Notes: generated by a model from the letters alone, not told the origin. A stretch of DNA of 64,000 nt from Paratinospora sagittata (GCA_035771175.1 CM069597.1:43659224-43723223), one strand, 5' to 3'; counted from the first letter of the stretch, positions 20,368 to 34,283 are shown. Program-made: numbers and translations.

Positions 20368-23211
20368 TTACCATCTTCATGTACGTCTTGCTCAATACAT
20401 AAAGCACATCAACAACCATTTGGTTCTACAAGTTTGCAAAGTCATTCTCCTCTTGAGATTATATACACTGATGTTTGGGGTCCCGCTCACATCATCGGGT
20501 TAGGTGGTGCACGCTATTATCTCATTTTTGTCGATCATTATACTAAATATATTTGGTTTTATTCAATATCGGCAAAATCCCTTGTTTCTAGCATTTTTCC
20601 CCAATTTAAAAGGCTTGTTGAAAAACGTTTTCAGTCTACCATCAAAGCTTTGTACTCGGACAATGGTGGTGAATTTCTAAGTTTAAAAAAATATTTGTCC
20701 GACCATGGTATAAGTCACTACACCACCGCCCCCTACACCCCCCAACAAAATGGTGTTTCTGAAAGACGTCATCGTCATATTGTAGAGACGGGTCTTACCT
20801 TGCTTCATGATGCTTCTTTACCCCTCTCTTATTGGCCTCACGCATTTCAAACTGCAACCTATCTCATAAATCGCCAACCAACTCCTCTCCTCCAAAATAA
20901 ATCTCCATTTGAGGTCCTTTTTGGTCAACAACCAAATTATCTCAAATTGCAAAAATTTGGGTGTTTATGTTATCCTCTCACTAAGCCATACAATACCCAC
21001 AAATTACAACCAAAGTCAATTCCTTGTGTTTTCATTGGATATTCTCAGACCCAAAATGCATATAAATGCATGGACCCATCAACGGATCGGATTTATTTGT
21101 CCAAACACGTGACCTTCGATGAAACCCAAAGCCCAGTTTCCACAAACCTTTCCCACGGCCCAATATCCAAACCAAGCCCTACTGAAAACACCCATTTCTT
21201 CCTCACACCGCATTCGTGCCCTAGCTTTCCTCTCTCGGCTTCCTCTGGTCCTGCGCAACCCGTTCCCTCGAATCGATCACTGCTGCCATCAACGAGCTTG
21301 GAACATGTTGCTGCCATTTCTGCGCCACCTCCAGGTATACCTCCGTCTCTCTCCCCTTTTCCTTGTGAATCACATGAAACTATACCTGCTGAGCATTTAA
21401 ATTCGATTTCTGGTTTATCTGCTTCTGCACCGCATGATTTCTCCCCACATCATCCTGCATCCACTTCTATTTCTAATTTGCAATGTCCTGCACAAACTGA
21501 AAATCTTTCAACCCGATCCCATTCCATGACTACCCGATCCATGAATAATATTTTCAAACCCAAGCAATTGCACACTGTCTCTAAACATCCTCTTCCGTTA
21601 CCTCTTGAACCAACATGTGTGAGTCAAGCCGTATCTCACCCTGAATGGCGTGACGCCATGTCCACTGAATTAACAGCCCTTATGCGACATGGTACATGGG
21701 ATTTAGTTTCCCCACCTAAAGACTGTAAACCAGTGGGTTGTAAGTGGGTGTTTAGAGTCAAACGAAAAGCCGATGGCTCAGTTGATAAATTCAAAGCCCG
21801 TCTTGTTGCAAAGGGCTATAATCAGCGTCCTGGAGTTGATTATAAGGAAACCTTTAGCCCAGTTGTTAAACCAGCAACAATAAGAACAGTGCTGAGTATT
21901 GCTGTCATGAATGGGTGGCCCTTGAGGCAAATGGACGTAAACAATGCTTTTTTACATGGAAATTTGGCTGAAATTGTTTACATGATGCAACCTCCTGGTT
22001 TTAAAGACTTGTCTCGACCTGACTATGTCTGCAGATTAAGGAAAGCAATTTATGGGCTCAAACAAGCTCCTCGGGCGTGGTATTCAGCCTTAAGAAATAC
22101 TCTCATACAGATTGGGTTTCACAATTCTAAAGCTGACTCTTCGCTATTTATTTATCACAATGATTCCATAATATGTTATTTCCTTGTTTATGTCGATGAT
22201 TTGGTCATTACAGGAAGTGACAATCAGTTTGTAAATCATGTTGTTAACAAACTTGGTGATTGTTTTTCATTGAAAGATATGGGCTCACTTCACTACTTCC
22301 TAGGAGTAGAAGTCATACCAACCACTGCAGGTTTATTTCTTTCTCAACATAAGTATGTTCGTGATATCTTGGAGAATAAAAACATGGCTGGTGCAAAGGA
22401 TGTCTCAACACCTTTGTCTACTAGTCAATCTCTTCATTTGATGGATGGAACAGCTGCAGTGGACAGTACGGAGTACAGGCGCATCATTGGCAGTCTACAA
22501 TATCTTTCCTTAACCCGTCCAGACATTTCCTTTGCAGTCAATAAGCTCTCTCAATTTATGCACAAGCCAACGGTTACTCATTGGACAGCTACTAAGCGGC
22601 TTCTTCGGTATCTCAAGAAAACAATATTTCATGGTATTCACATCAAGAAGGCTGCAGCACCTTGTTTAACAACTTATAGTGATGCGGACTGGGCTGGAAA
22701 CATTGATGATAGAACCTCTACATCTGCCTACATTACATTTCTAGGCTGCAATCCAATCTCATGGAGTTCAAAAAAACAAAGAGTTGTAGCTAGGTCCACT
22801 ACGGAAGCCGAATACCGAGCACTTGCAAATGGCGCATCAGAAACAATGTGGTTACTTGCACTTCTTCAAGAACTTGGCTTTCCATTAAAGGTGGCTCCTT
22901 CCCTTCTATGTGATAATCTTGGAGCGACTCATCTCAGTCTTAATCCGGTTCAACACTCCAGGATGAAGCATATACAAATTGATCTTCACTTTGTACGTGA
23001 TCAAGTTCAGAAAAGTACTCTTAAAGTAAGTCATGTACATACTCAAGATCAACTGGCTGATTTACTAACAAAGCCACTGTCCCGGGAACGTACTGAATTT
23101 TTACGAGCCAAAATTGGTCTTGCCGATGGAAGCTCAATTTTGCGGGGGCGTATTAAGGAAGGTGACACAAAGCAGGAAACAAATTCAAATTCACAACAAA
23201 TCTGGAACTGA
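20368..23211 (+). CDS. pol: Copia Pol (integrase, RT, RNase H; no protease), array copy 2
   Basis: Open throughout. It has two amino-acid differences from the copy at 4868-7711, both Thr to Ala: one at the start of the RT region (ELTALM, base 21676) and one in FLHGNLAEIVYM (base 21967). The catalytic motifs TDVWGP, SDNGGEF, SERRHRH, YVDD and SDADWAG are all retained. Confidence 0.9.
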   Translation, partial: LPSSCTSCSIHKAHQQPFGSTSLQSHSPLEIIYTDVWGPAHIIGLGGARYYLIFVDHYTKYIWFYSISAKSLVSSIFPQFKRLVEKRFQSTIKALYSDNGGEFLSLKKYLSDHGISHYTTAPYTPQQNGVSERRHRHIVETGLTLLHDASLPLSYWPHAFQTATYLINRQPTPLLQNKSPFEVLFGQQPNYLKLQKFGCLCYPLTKPYNTHKLQPKSIPCVFIGYSQTQNAYKCMDPSTDRIYLSKHVTFDETQSPVSTNLSHGPISKPSPTENTHFFLTPHSCPSFPLSASSGPAQPVPSNRSLLPSTSLEHVAAISAPPPGIPPSLSPFPCESHETIPAEHLNSISGLSASAPHDFSPHHPASTSISNLQCPAQTENLSTRSHSMTTRSMNNIFKPKQLHTVSKHPLPLPLEPTCVSQAVSHPEWRDAMSTELTALMRHGTWDLVSPPKDCKPVGCKWVFRVKRKADGSVDKFKARLVAKGYNQRPGVDYKETFSPVVKPATIRTVLSIAVMNGWPLRQMDVNNAFLHGNLAEIVYMMQPPGFKDLSRPDYVCRLRKAIYGLKQAPRAWYSALRNTLIQIGFHNSKADSSLFIYHNDSIICYFLVYVDDLVITGSDNQFVNHVVNKLGDCFSLKDMGSLHYFLGVEVIPTTAGLFLSQHKYVRDILENKNMAGAKDVSTPLSTSQSLHLMDGTAAVDSTEYRRIIGSLQYLSLTRPDISFAVNKLSQFMHKPTVTHWTATKRLLRYLKKTIFHGIHIKKAAAPCLTTYSDADWAGNIDDRTSTSAYITFLGCNPISWSSKKQRVVARSTTEAEYRALANGASETMWLLALLQELGFPLKVAPSLLCDNLGATHLSLNPVQHSRMKHIQIDLHFVRDQVQKSTLKVSHVHTQDQLADLLTKPLSRERTEFLRAKIGLADGSSILRGRIKEGDTKQETNSNSQQIWN

Positions 23212-23687
23212 TCTGCAGCAACAACCAAGCCGAGAATCATGCCTTGTAAATTGCTACATTTAAAGAAAAATATTCTGTAACTGATCTGCATACCAGTTTT
23301 TGACAGCTGTATATTTCCTTAGATAAATTTTGTAAAGTCTGTATAAATAACTCTCGAATGATCAATGTTATTATTCTAACTAGCTTTTGCCATTAACCAT
23401 CAGAAGTACTACTCCAATTTAAAACTCCAGAAAATCAGGACCATTAAATTAAATTCTATTTTTCCTATTCCTCCTTCACAAACATTCTAAACATATATGT
23501 AATCACTTTGCATAAAATATTCAAAGCATATAATAGATGGCACACCCCCAAAGAATTAATTGTACTTATTATCCCGAAATATTTAAATCAAATTAAGACT
23601 ATATTAGGGTAAACTCTGATACCTAGCTAAATCAATATTTTGAATGTAGGTGGGGACGATCATTAATTAAGATCTAGATACCATCAG

Positions 23688-24008
23688 TTGAGAATACAGG
23701 AAGAGGATGTACCAAGGACTGCATTCAGAACACAGTATGGTCATTATGAGTTCCTTGTTATGCCTTTTGGAATGACTAATGTCCCAGCCATGTTTATAGA
23801 TTTGATACAAAAGATATTCAGACCATATTTGGACCAGTTTATTATTGTGTATATTGATGATATACTCATTTATTCCAAAACTCAGGAGGATCATGAGCAG
23901 CACTTCCACATCACTTTACAAACACTGAGAAAGCATCAGTTGTATGCTACATTTGGTAAATACGAGTTTTGGATAAATGAAAATGAGATTTCTAGGTCAT
24001 GTGGTTAG
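23688..24008 (+). pseudogene. Ty3/gypsy reverse transcriptase fragment 2, array copy 2
   Basis: Same sequence as 8188-8508 ([10 protein letters not shown] box, terminal frame break). Left part of the second internal direct repeat of unit 2. Confidence 0.88.
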
Positions 24009-26056
24009 TGCAGAGACATAGACTCGAACCTGAGACCTCTCCAAAAAGTGAATTTTAGGTACTTTGCATCTAAGAATCTTGTATTTAAAAGCATAACACT
24101 GTTTTAAATTGCATAACAAATAGAGCCTTAGGATCTCTAAGTGAACTGAATATCCTTAAATAAAAAAAAATAAAAAATAAAAGTGTTGATGATTTATTCA
24201 TAATTATAAAAAAGAACCTTATGCTTTAAATATTTACATTGAAACCCCTCACACTTTTGAAATTTTAAAGTCTCTCACTGCATGCCTAAAGTACAACTTG
24301 GGCGATGAACTATGGACGTTGCCTAGGTAGCACTTGACAACACTAATTCGAATCCATAGTTAATATTTTTATGTGAGAGTAAAATTACGATTGTTTAAAT
24401 ATCTCTTAGAATTTTTGTCAATTGGAAATATTTAAATTTTGAATTTCAGGTGAGCAAAGTACATTAGTCCTTGCTTATCTGTGTATAGTAGCGACTGTAC
24501 CCACCACATCTACAATTTACTAGTCACAATTTAATATTAGTGATTAAAATTCTAATTTTTATCTATTTATTAGTATTACTATTACTTTAGAAAATATCTA
24601 ACTGTCTTTTAATGGGGTAGAATGACAAAAATGTCTTTCTTATTTGAAAATGGTAATGAAGGTAGACAAGCACAAAGAGTTATCAGTGATGACGGCAAAA
24701 TGGAACGACTATGATGAGTAAGAGCAACAAAGTAGATGTAAAAAGAACTCCAGAGTATGAGATGTCAAAGGTGGAAAATAGTCAAACAGTAAAATTATTA
24801 TATCATCATTGTTCTCTAATAAAATTAAAACTAGATTGAGAAGGGTAATATTGGAAGAATAGTAAAATTGATGTTATCTTAATCCGAACGACCAACCCAA
24901 CCCAACCCAATCCAACCCATAGTCATGTGATACAATTGTGATTAATATTGATAGTACTGAGTCTTCAAAATTATCTTATATACAACACATTCATCTAACA
25001 CAATTCTTACATCCATTATTTGATTTAGAAATTATTAATTTAAATAAAAAATCATATTAGAATTCTCTTAGAAATTATATACAACAAATTTCAAATTTGT
25101 TTACTAAAGCCATAATCATTTCAACATAAGTATATACCAAATTATAAATATGCTGAATTGAGTTTTAATTGTTTGATGAGATACTCAACTTGAAATATTT
25201 TTAAAGCCTTTTAAGTGCTTCACTGTAATAAAAAAGTATATATAATTAAGAAAAATAAAAGTTGAATTCAAACTATTCAAAAATCTAAAACAACACTTAC
25301 AGAATTTTGTTTCAACAATTAAACAATTGTTAAACAAAAAAAGTAGATATCGAGTACAACATAAAATTTTAAATAAAAGAGTAAAATTGTAGAATGAGAA
25401 AAGTTATTTGTACACACACAATAATAAATAAAGGCATGTGTAAAACTGCTTAATTACAAAATCTTTCACATATTTCTTTAGATGCAACTTGCTTACAAAA
25501 TGTTATATTGTTAAACATAAATAAGAAATTAAATAATTCCAAAAAAAAAGAATGTTTGCCAAAAGTGAAGTAAAAATTCAATGTAGACAGTTGGTCTATT
25601 GCCTGTCTTCTCATCTTCATCTTGCACAAATTTTTTTTACTACCAATGGTCTTTCCATAACTTTGACATCTAACTCAATGTGATTTCATTAGTCTCAAGC
25701 AAAAAGAAGTAAATCAAGAGTCAAATAACAATAAAGGCAAGATCTAAGATGAAGAAAAGAAAAAACTGCTTATTCCATGATGCAAAAAAAGAAAAGAAAA
25801 AAAAACTACTTATTCGAACCTTGGTCTTTAGTAAATTACGAAGCTTATGTGAATTGTGATTCTCAGTTGAGATCCCAAAGCTTCTCCAATCAAACATAAT
25901 AGTAAATGTAAAATCAAATGAGTAAGTAACAATGTAATAACACTTCTTAAACCAAAAGCTATAAAAAGAAATAGCAGAAGGTGGGTGTTTATCTAAATTA
26001 GAAAATTGATTTATGAAAACATAAATTTACGGGCAATAGTTGTTGAAACATATATA

Positions 26057-26427
26057 GGCCTTGTTTGGTAAAACTTATGCTTATAACTTTTAGCTTTTGA
26101 AAAAGTGATTACTACAAAAGTGATTTTTAAAAAGTTATTTCCAACTAGTTTGGTGAATTAGAGAAAAGGTGATTTTAAAAATTATAAAACTATTTGTTTA
26201 AACTTTAAATAAGTGCTTCTCTCATTAATTGACAAATTTGAAGGTATAATCGTCATTTTTTTTAAATTGTAGAAGCTGAAGTCGAGAAGCTGGTAGCATA
26301 CAACTTCTCCAAATCGCAAAAAAATTGTAATTTTAAGCGGTTAGCTTTTTTTTCCAAACTACTCTTTTGTGCAGATTTTGCTTCAGAAACGATGAGAAGT
26401 TGTAGAGAAGTGGTGTCAAACAGAGCC
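26057..26427. mobile_element. Harbinger/Tourist-like MITE, array copy 2
   Basis: Copy of the element at 10557, with the same GGCCTTGTTTGG and CAAACAGAGCC ends and ATA flanks. Confidence 0.7.
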
Positions 26428-26849
26428 ATAGAATCACAAAATCTTGTTCTTTGTAAACTTTAAGAATCTGAACCAAATGGAAACATGAAATCATAATCAT
26501 GTCTTTGACAAATCAGATTTTTGAAAGAGCTATTTTTTTAGTTGTGACATAATGGGATTCTAATGATTCTAAATATTGTTTTTTCTTTGTGTGAGGCCTA
26601 ACGCAACATTTATCAGAGTTCTATTCAAAACAAAAACACATTGCAGAGAGAAGAGATTACCATAAAAAACAAAAACAAAAAAAGAAATAAGCATCTATAA
26701 AAATAAATAAAAAAGAACACTATTTAGGGCTTCGTTTATGGCAACCCATGACCTTTAGAACACACTTGAATTAGTTCAAGCTCCAGTTTAACACACTCTA
26801 TCACCTAAACCATCACAGTAGAACTTGAAACCGAAATGAACAAAAATAA

Positions 26850-29800
26850 TCACATATCAACAGCCACACGTTTGTACAAATGTGAAGGCAACCTAGGAGT
26901 GGCAACTGCTTGCAGAGGAGTCCTCATGTGAGTCGCCAACCCTGGACTCTCTCCCATATTAACCTCATGTGGTTTGATCCCCTCCAGTGGAGTCCACCGA
27001 AAATGGTGCAACAAGTGGCCCAATATGGAAGTCACAAAGTTGATCCCTAATTGGGCTCCGGGGCAAACACGCCGGCCAGCCCCAAATGGCAGTAGTCGGA
27101 AATCACGACCCTTCATGTCAATGTCCTCCTCCATGAACCGCTCAGGCCGATATTCCAATGGTTCTTTCCACACGGTTGGGTCTTGGGCTACAACCCACAC
27201 ATTTACATGAACTATAGATCCTTTTGGAATGTCATATCCGCCGATCTTAACATTGGTATTTGCTTTGTGTGGGAGCATGAGTGGTGTTGGAGGGTGCAAC
27301 CGCAATGACTCCTTCACGATGCATTGTAAGTAGGGGAGACTCGAGAAGTCATTCTCGGTCATGACTCTGTCGAGGCCAATAACTCGATCGAGCTCTTCTT
27401 GCACCTTCTCTTGCACTCTTGGGTTCTTGATTAGCTCTGCCATTGCCCACTCCACTGTTATTGCTGTTGTATCCATGCCCGCGGAAATCATGTCCTACAT
27501 ACATATAATTAATCAATTAGCTTGTCATGGAGCAATAAAGTTAGAACTAATGAATAGAAAATTATGTATATTAAGCAAACATAAACCTTAACATTCCTTC
27601 TTATACTATATTAAAAACTACTAGATTACTTAGATCTAAAATGGATTAGAAAATGATATTCTAATTATAAAAAGTACAAATATATATGCAACTACATTGC
27701 CATGATCATTAGCTTTTGTACTATATACATTGAAACATATGTAAAACATATATATCCAACAAACATGACAGTGTAGTTACACGTATAGTTGTACTTTTTA
27801 TAAGTAGAACAATATTTTCCTAATTAATAAGCAAAAAACCCAACTACATGTAACGAGCAAATGACATTAACAACAATATAATTACCCAAAGGAGACCAGT
27901 GACGTTGTCTTCACTGAGGTCATATTTCTGCTGAAGGGTGAGCAATGCATCGACGAAGTGTTGCTTTGTGCCACCAACTTCACGAGCGCGAGTGTGTTCT
28001 TCCATGATGGCTCGGGTGAAGCGGTCATGACGAGCTCCGTGCTTGGCAAAGGCCTCTTCTTCGAGCGGGAACATCCAACGGAGCCAAGGAATGTGTTCGG
28101 TCATGGTAAGCGAGGCACTGAGCTTCAAGCCATTGGCTATTATAGCTTTGAACTCCTGGCCTTGCTCATCCATCACTCCCTCTGCATTCACAAAGCGCTT
28201 TCCAAAGGCAATCCTTGTTATGTTGTTGAATGCCACAGATCCCAAGTACTTCTTCACCATCAAACTCTTTCCTAAGTCATCTCCATTACAAATTGTTCAT
28301 CAAGATATCAAGAAGTTGCTACATCTTATTACGTGGGCCGTCAATAGGGCCTAGTTTTGTTAATGAATTTTGGGCTTAGAAGTGGCCCCAAATATGTTAT
28401 AACATCTTCAAGTTTTTATTATTGCCACTAGAGTATTCGTGGTTTGGGTTAGGTCAGGTTAAGGCCAGAATCTAATTCAATCTAAATAGTTTAAATTGGT
28501 AAATTTAAAACTCAACTCAACTCAATCTATCTTTCAGCCCAACCCAACCCAAACACTTCGGGTTTGGTTTGGGTTGAGTTGGTTTGATCGGGTTGAACTT
28601 AAGCCTCATATTTGACATATAATTTATTGATATAAGAACTTCAATTATTCATTTATCGTTTAGATTTGCTAGTAATTTTTTTTTCACTATTATTTTACAA
28701 TGAAAAGTATGTTAATATTACATATTAGTAGATAGTAATAATAATTTACAAAATAGCAACGCATTGATTGAGATTGTATATATTAATAGTATAATAACCC
28801 TATGATAAGTATATAAATATATATATTATGGTATAAACTAAATTAGATAGTATTAGATAAGAATCACAGGATACATATAAATTTTTAAAAAATAACACCT
28901 AGAAGGATATTTTAGGGTTTTAACACTTATCTCAGATCGGGTTGGTTTAATCGGATTTTTAGGGGCTCAACCCGCGACCCAACCCAAATTGATTGGGTTG
29001 GATATTTTAGAACCCAACTCAACCCAAACAACCTATTTAATCCAATCCAAACCAACTCAAAATGTTTGGTTCGGTCGGGTTGATGAACACTCCTAATTAG
29101 GGATGTGCAAACCTCGGTTCGGTTTGATTTTTGATAAAAACGAAACTGAACCAAACTTAGTTCGAGTTAAATTTTCTGAAATCAAAACCGAACTGAACTA
29201 ATACTCAAACCAAACCGAATTTGTTTGGTTTAGGTTGATCGGGTTAGTTACGTCAATTTTACAGTTATAAATCTTATACTTAACACTATTTTACATTTTC
29301 AAAACACATTCAATCCTTTTGAAAAATATAATATATAGTTTCATCATTACTATTAAAACACAAAATACATTATTACATTTAATAATATGAATACTAAAAG
29401 AGATTGACATGAAAATTTTCTACATGTTTTCCATTCAAAGCCTTTCTTGAGGCAATTTTTTTATGTACATGCACATCTAATTCTAAGATCCAATAGTTAA
29501 ACAAATAACAATTAAAAGCAAATTCAAAGGATATTTTAATCATGTTTCGACATATTTAAAGCTTAAGGTTATAGAAAAAATGATATTGTTACCCTCAAGT
29601 TCGATTCGGGTTAAATTCGATTATTTAATGTTTAAACTGAAAATCGAACCGAACCGATCGATTTTTTCATTCTTTTTAAACTGAAAACCGAATCAAACTT
29701 CATAAAAATCGAACCAAACTGAATAGATCACATCGGTTTGGTTTAATTTTTTGATTTGGTCGGTGTCGATGAATACCCCTTTCCTTAATTGCCACTTCAA

Positions 29801-30793
29801 AAAAAGTTTTTATTATTGCCAAGTGGCAGATGATTCTATGAGGTATTCGCCTTACATTTTTCATCCAACTCATGTCTTCGACTGAGGTTTTTTTTAAAAA
29901 AAATCTTAAAGATAGTGGCTAAAAATGGGGTTCTAATCTTTATGAAAATATTGAAATTTATTTTAAAACCTAATATTGTCCAATTTTAATTAAATAAGAT
30001 GTTTTAAGAAATTGAAAAGTTTAAAAAAGGAATATAATTTATTAACACGTATTGTGGGCCCTACGGCTATGTGATCAGATTTTGACGAAAACTTTACTTT
30101 TTATTTTGCTAACAGAAACAAAGCCCTGTAGTCACGTTTCATTTTTTTCCTCTTTCTTTATTTTAGTTTAAAAACATGATAAAAATATGTATTATATGAA
30201 AATTTAAATTATAATATCTTACAATTATAACTATTTTTAATGAAAAAAATAAATAATAATAAGAAGATGTTGCGGATCCGATCCATACCTGGTTTGGTGC
30301 AATCGGTGAAAATCGATTCAACCATGGCGGTGACCTCATCTTCACGAATCGGCCGGAGACTTTCGAGCCGCTTCGGCGTGAACAGCTCAAGCCTACAAAC
30401 CTTCCTAACTTTGACATAGTGCGGACCATAATCGGCCCAGATAAGATCCTGACCGTCCCTACTGAACTTCGCCGCCGCTCTACTCCGGTGCCGATCGGCC
30501 AAATGCTGATCTTTCTCCTTCAACACTTCCCTCGCCAATTCCGAGTTCGAAACCACCACGTTAAGCGTCGTACCGAACCACACCGACATGATCGGACCGT
30601 AGGTCTGAGCCCACTCCTCAAAGCACCGGAACAGCACCGGCTTTATGTCGTACAGGTTTCCCACCACTGGCCACGGCCGTGGGCCCGGCGGGAGCTTGAA
30701 TCTGAGCCGTTGATAGAGTTTGTAGACAAGGATTAATGTTAAGATGATCAAACCTGGAATTATGGTGAGATTGAGATTGAGAAGAGAAGCCAT
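26850..30793 (-). CDS. CYP98A: CYP98A cytochrome P450 (p-coumaroyl ester 3'-hydroxylase), copy B
   Basis: Exons 30793-30289, 28271-27886 and 27494-26850 on the minus strand join to a 511-residue protein identical to copy A. All splice sites and the heme-binding Cys441 are intact. The promoter up to at least 180 bp, both introns and the 3' flank also match copy A, with one base difference seen in the 3' flank (T at 26756 versus G at 11256). The two genes should therefore be expressed alike unless wider context differs. Short-read expression data could not separate them. Confidence 0.95.
28430..29788. mobile_element. Nested hAT-like elements in intron 1 of CYP98A copy B
   Basis: Same composite as in copy A, with TTGCCACT at 28422-28429 and 29789-29796. 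Its presence in both A and B shows that it predates the 15.5 kb duplication. Confidence 0.85.
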
Positions 30794-30974
30794 TGTAGAG
30801 AAAGTGGTGTGTGTATGATCGAGTTGAGAAGATTGATATTTGCATGAAGAAAGAGTTTGGTGAAGTGGAAAAGCTGTTCACTTTATGCTGTGTTTTTTCA
30901 GAGCGTTAGTCCGTTTTTGGCGGCGCATGGTCTTTTTATTTTATTTATTTATTTTTTGATGTTTGGGTTTTACC
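30794..30974 (-). promoter_or_regulatory. Proximal 5' flank of CYP98A copy B
   Basis: Same sequence as the flank of copy A. It leads into the partial unit 3, so the promoters of A and B look the same for at least 3.4 kb. Confidence 0.5.
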
Positions 30975-31636
30975 GTGTTTTTTTTAGTGCGTTCAGACTT
31001 CTATTTCTTCTTCCCAATTAAAGTTTTCTGACCAAAAAATAAAAAAAAACGAATTCGATAATTTATTATTTAAATTGTATAGTATAATGATTATGAACAA
31101 GTTGTGATAAAAAAATATCGATAAATATAATTTTGTAAGTGCAGATGAAGGAAATACAACTTAAATCATGTAAGAAGCATCAAACATAAATTCTCCTACT
31201 TCCATCCCTAATTATAAATAATACAAGTTTGTAGCCCCTTCCGATAGGCTGTTTACTTGGAAGTATATTTAATAGCAAGAGAAATGTATAGTCTACATAA
31301 AGTTGTTCACTTAGAAAATATAATTAATTATCACGTTACGCTTGCTTATTTTTATTAATTTTATTTAAAGTTAAAACAAACATTTATATAAATATTTACT
31401 TGTTATTATTATTCAAATTTTTGAAAAAAAACAAACGCTATATAGCTAGGTAAATACATGCTCCACATATATATATATATATATATGTGATTGTATGTTT
31501 TCTTCATTTCATTGTATAATATATAAAAGTAAAGTGTCGTATAACATTTATCTAATAATATATATTTTTATATTCATAGGTTATCTTACGTTTATACATA
31601 TATATATACACATGCACACACATTTAGAGGTATACA

Positions 31637-32008
31637 TTAATAATATGATACATATGTTGATATTATTGGTAGACTGGAGTCCATAAGGTCGTGCCAAAAA
31701 ACATCATACAAATTTTCAGGGTACCTAGTCTCAGCTTCATCATTTAGAACGACTCTTACAGTAGGTCGTCGACCAATGATGGACCAATAAACCATTACCG
31801 TGCTTGTTTCTTTTGGAGACCAACAATAAACGAAAGTTTCATCGATTTCGAGAAAAGACCGATCTTTATTATCCACAATTTGAGGTTGGAGCCCGTAATT
31901 ATACAGGTGGTCTTGTAACTTCATCATTAATGACTCAAAAATTGCTGGATTAAGTAATCTATAAGAAAATTTTCTGGCCAGCATAAAACAATTTGAGTTC
32001 TCATCCAT
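31637..32008 (-). pseudogene. Unrecognised 123-codon ORF fragment, array copy 3
   Basis: Third occurrence of the fragment described at 663-1034, with an unchanged predicted protein. Here it lies in the partial unit. Confidence 0.4.
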
Positions 32009-32428
32009 TTATCGAGTGTTTCACAGGTGTATTGTCTACAATATTTATCAAATATACTAAGATTAGAGTGTTTAAAAGAATGACCAGAGAACAAACACAA
32101 AGTTAACAAAATAGTAAATTCCCTTGTAACAAAAAGAAATATAATGAAAAAAAAGTAGAAGAATGAAGAAAAGTATTTGTCGCTTATAAGTAGTTAACAG
32201 GATGATACCTTAGTAGTTTCGTGGGCGATCTGCGTTGATGATTTTTCCTATCGTACAACAATTGTTTAGTGTCTTTATTTGTTGAAAAACTTTCCGAATA
32301 TAAATGTGAAGAACATCCAAAATTTAATAGTTTTCAACAACAATTAGTTGAGTTTCAAGAAAAGGATAAACATGCAATAATTATTGCAAATAGTTTAAGT
32401 CAAATAATATCCTGAGAGTTGAGGGATT

Positions 32429-32920
32429 TTGTTTGTGAAGAAGACGGATGACAGCTTGAGGTTATGCATTGATTATAGACAGCTGAATAGGGTGACAGTG
32501 AAAAATAAGTATCCTTTACCCCGTATCGATGATTTATTCGATCAGTTGAGTGGTGCTAAAATTTTCTTTAAGATTGATTTAAGATCTAGATACCATCAGT
32601 TGAGAATACAGGAAGAGGATGTACCAAGGACTGCGTTCAGAACACAGTATGGTCATTATGAGTTCCTTGTTATGTCTTTTGGACTGACTAATGCCCTAGC
32701 CATGTTTATAGATTTAATGCAAAGGATATTCAGACCATATTTGGACCAGTTTATTATTGTATTTATTGATGACATACTCATTTATTCCAAGACTCAGGAG
32801 GATCATGAGCAGCACTTCCGCATCACTTTGCAGACACTGAGAAAGTATCAGTTGTATGCTACATTTGGTAAATACGAGTTTTGGATAAATGAAAATGAGA
32901 TTTCTAGGTCATGTAGTTAG
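32429..32920 (+). pseudogene. Ty3/gypsy reverse transcriptase fragment 1, array copy 3
   Basis: Third occurrence of the RT fragment with [10 protein letters not shown]. No second RT copy follows in this partial unit. Confidence 0.9.
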
Positions 32921-34274
32921 TGCAGACATAGACTCGAACCTGAAACCTCTCCAAAAAGTGGATTTTAGGTACTTTGCATCTAAGAATCTTGTATTTAAAA
33001 GCACAACACTGTTTTAAATTGCATAACAAATAGAGCCTTAGGATCTCTAAGTGAACTGAATATCCTTAAATAAAAAAAAATAAAAAATAAAAGTGTTGAT
33101 GATTTATTCATAATTATAAAAAAAAACCTTATGCTTTAAATATTTACATTGACCCCCCTCACACTTTTGAAATTTTAAAGTCTCTGACCGCATGCCTAAA
33201 GTACAACTTGGGCGATGAACTATAGACGTTGCTTAGGTAGCACTTGACAACACTAATTCGAATCCATAGTTAATATTTTTATGTGAGAGTAAAATTATGA
33301 TTGTTTAAATATCTCTTAGGATATTTGTCAATTGGAAATCTTTAAATTTTGAATTTCAGGTGAGCAAAGTACATTAGTCCTTGCTTATCTGTGTATAGTA
33401 GCGACTGTACCCACCACATCTACATTTTACTAGTCACAATTTAATATTAGTGATTAAAATTCTAATTTTTATCTATTTATTAGTATTACTATTACTTTAG
33501 AAAATATCTAATTGTCTTTTAATGGGGTAGAATGATAAAAATGTCTTTCTTATTTAAAAATGGTAATGAAGGTAGACAAGCACAAAGAGTTATCAGACTA
33601 TGATGAGTAAGAGCAACAAAGTAGATGTAAAAAGAACTCCGGAGTATGAGATGTCAAAGGTGGAAAATAGTCAAACAGTAAAATTATTATATCATCATTG
33701 TTCTCTAATAAAATTAAAACTAGATTGAGAAGGGTAATATTGGAAGAATAGTAAAATTGATGTTCTCCTATATTTGCATCATATATATGTATTCATATAG
33801 CAAGGTGGGTCATATGGATTCATAGTATTTTTTTCCATCAATGGTATACCCTTATCAAAGTCAAACAAAACTCTAAGCACACCTCCCCACTTCAGCTGTC
33901 CTGCCATATTCTAAGGACATCTTTTGCATCTCCCTCCTAGTGGACAGTTAAGCTGAGAAATAAATTTTGGGGTATCTTGTAGCTATCATTATCAATCCCA
34001 ACTATATCCCCTTTTTTATTCTTTTATTCTTTTTTATTTTTTCTTTTTCTAACTCAAGTATTGACACAAATAATATCCTCCTTTATTCTTTATCTTCTCG
34101 AGAAGTATTCATCTCATTGAAATCCCAAAAGTACAAGTATAAAGAAGAGATGAATGAGACATGAATAACCACCCAATCACAAGTCTAATCTAAAGGCATA
34201 ATCCAAAAGACAACCCCTTCCCCCCTCTCCAACAAACAATTCAGCTTAGATCAAAAGCTTTCAATTGAACTTGA

Positions 34275-34283
34275 ATATATATA
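34275..34283. repeat. AT microsatellite (9 nt allele)
   Basis: Shortest of the three alleles of this site in the array. Confidence 0.8.

Larger units (their letters stand above)
19215..23367 (+). mobile_element. Ty1/copia LTR retrotransposon, internally deleted, array copy 2
   Basis: Occupies exactly the same site with the same truncated 3' LTR as the element at 3715, so it was copied with the unit and did not transpose separately. LTRs are about 19215-19485 and 23149-23367; the PBS starts at 19486. It differs from copy 1 at 21676 and 21967. Confidence 0.93.
15475..30974. repeat. Tandem array unit 2 (15.5 kb)
   Basis: Head-to-tail copy of unit 1 with the same content in the same order. Offsets to unit 1 are 15474 before the AT microsatellite and 15500 after it. 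The near-identity of intergenic as well as coding DNA means a very recent duplication, ongoing homogenisation, or an assembly artefact such as retained haplotigs. Confidence 0.95.

Noticed and set aside
3715..23367. Two independent copia insertions
   Set aside because: Both elements sit at the same site with the same truncated 3' LTR and flanks, so the second came with the segmental duplication.
1..30974. CRISPR-like or satellite array
   Set aside because: The repeat unit is 15.5 kb with genes and transposons in a plant nuclear context; there are no short regularly spaced repeats.
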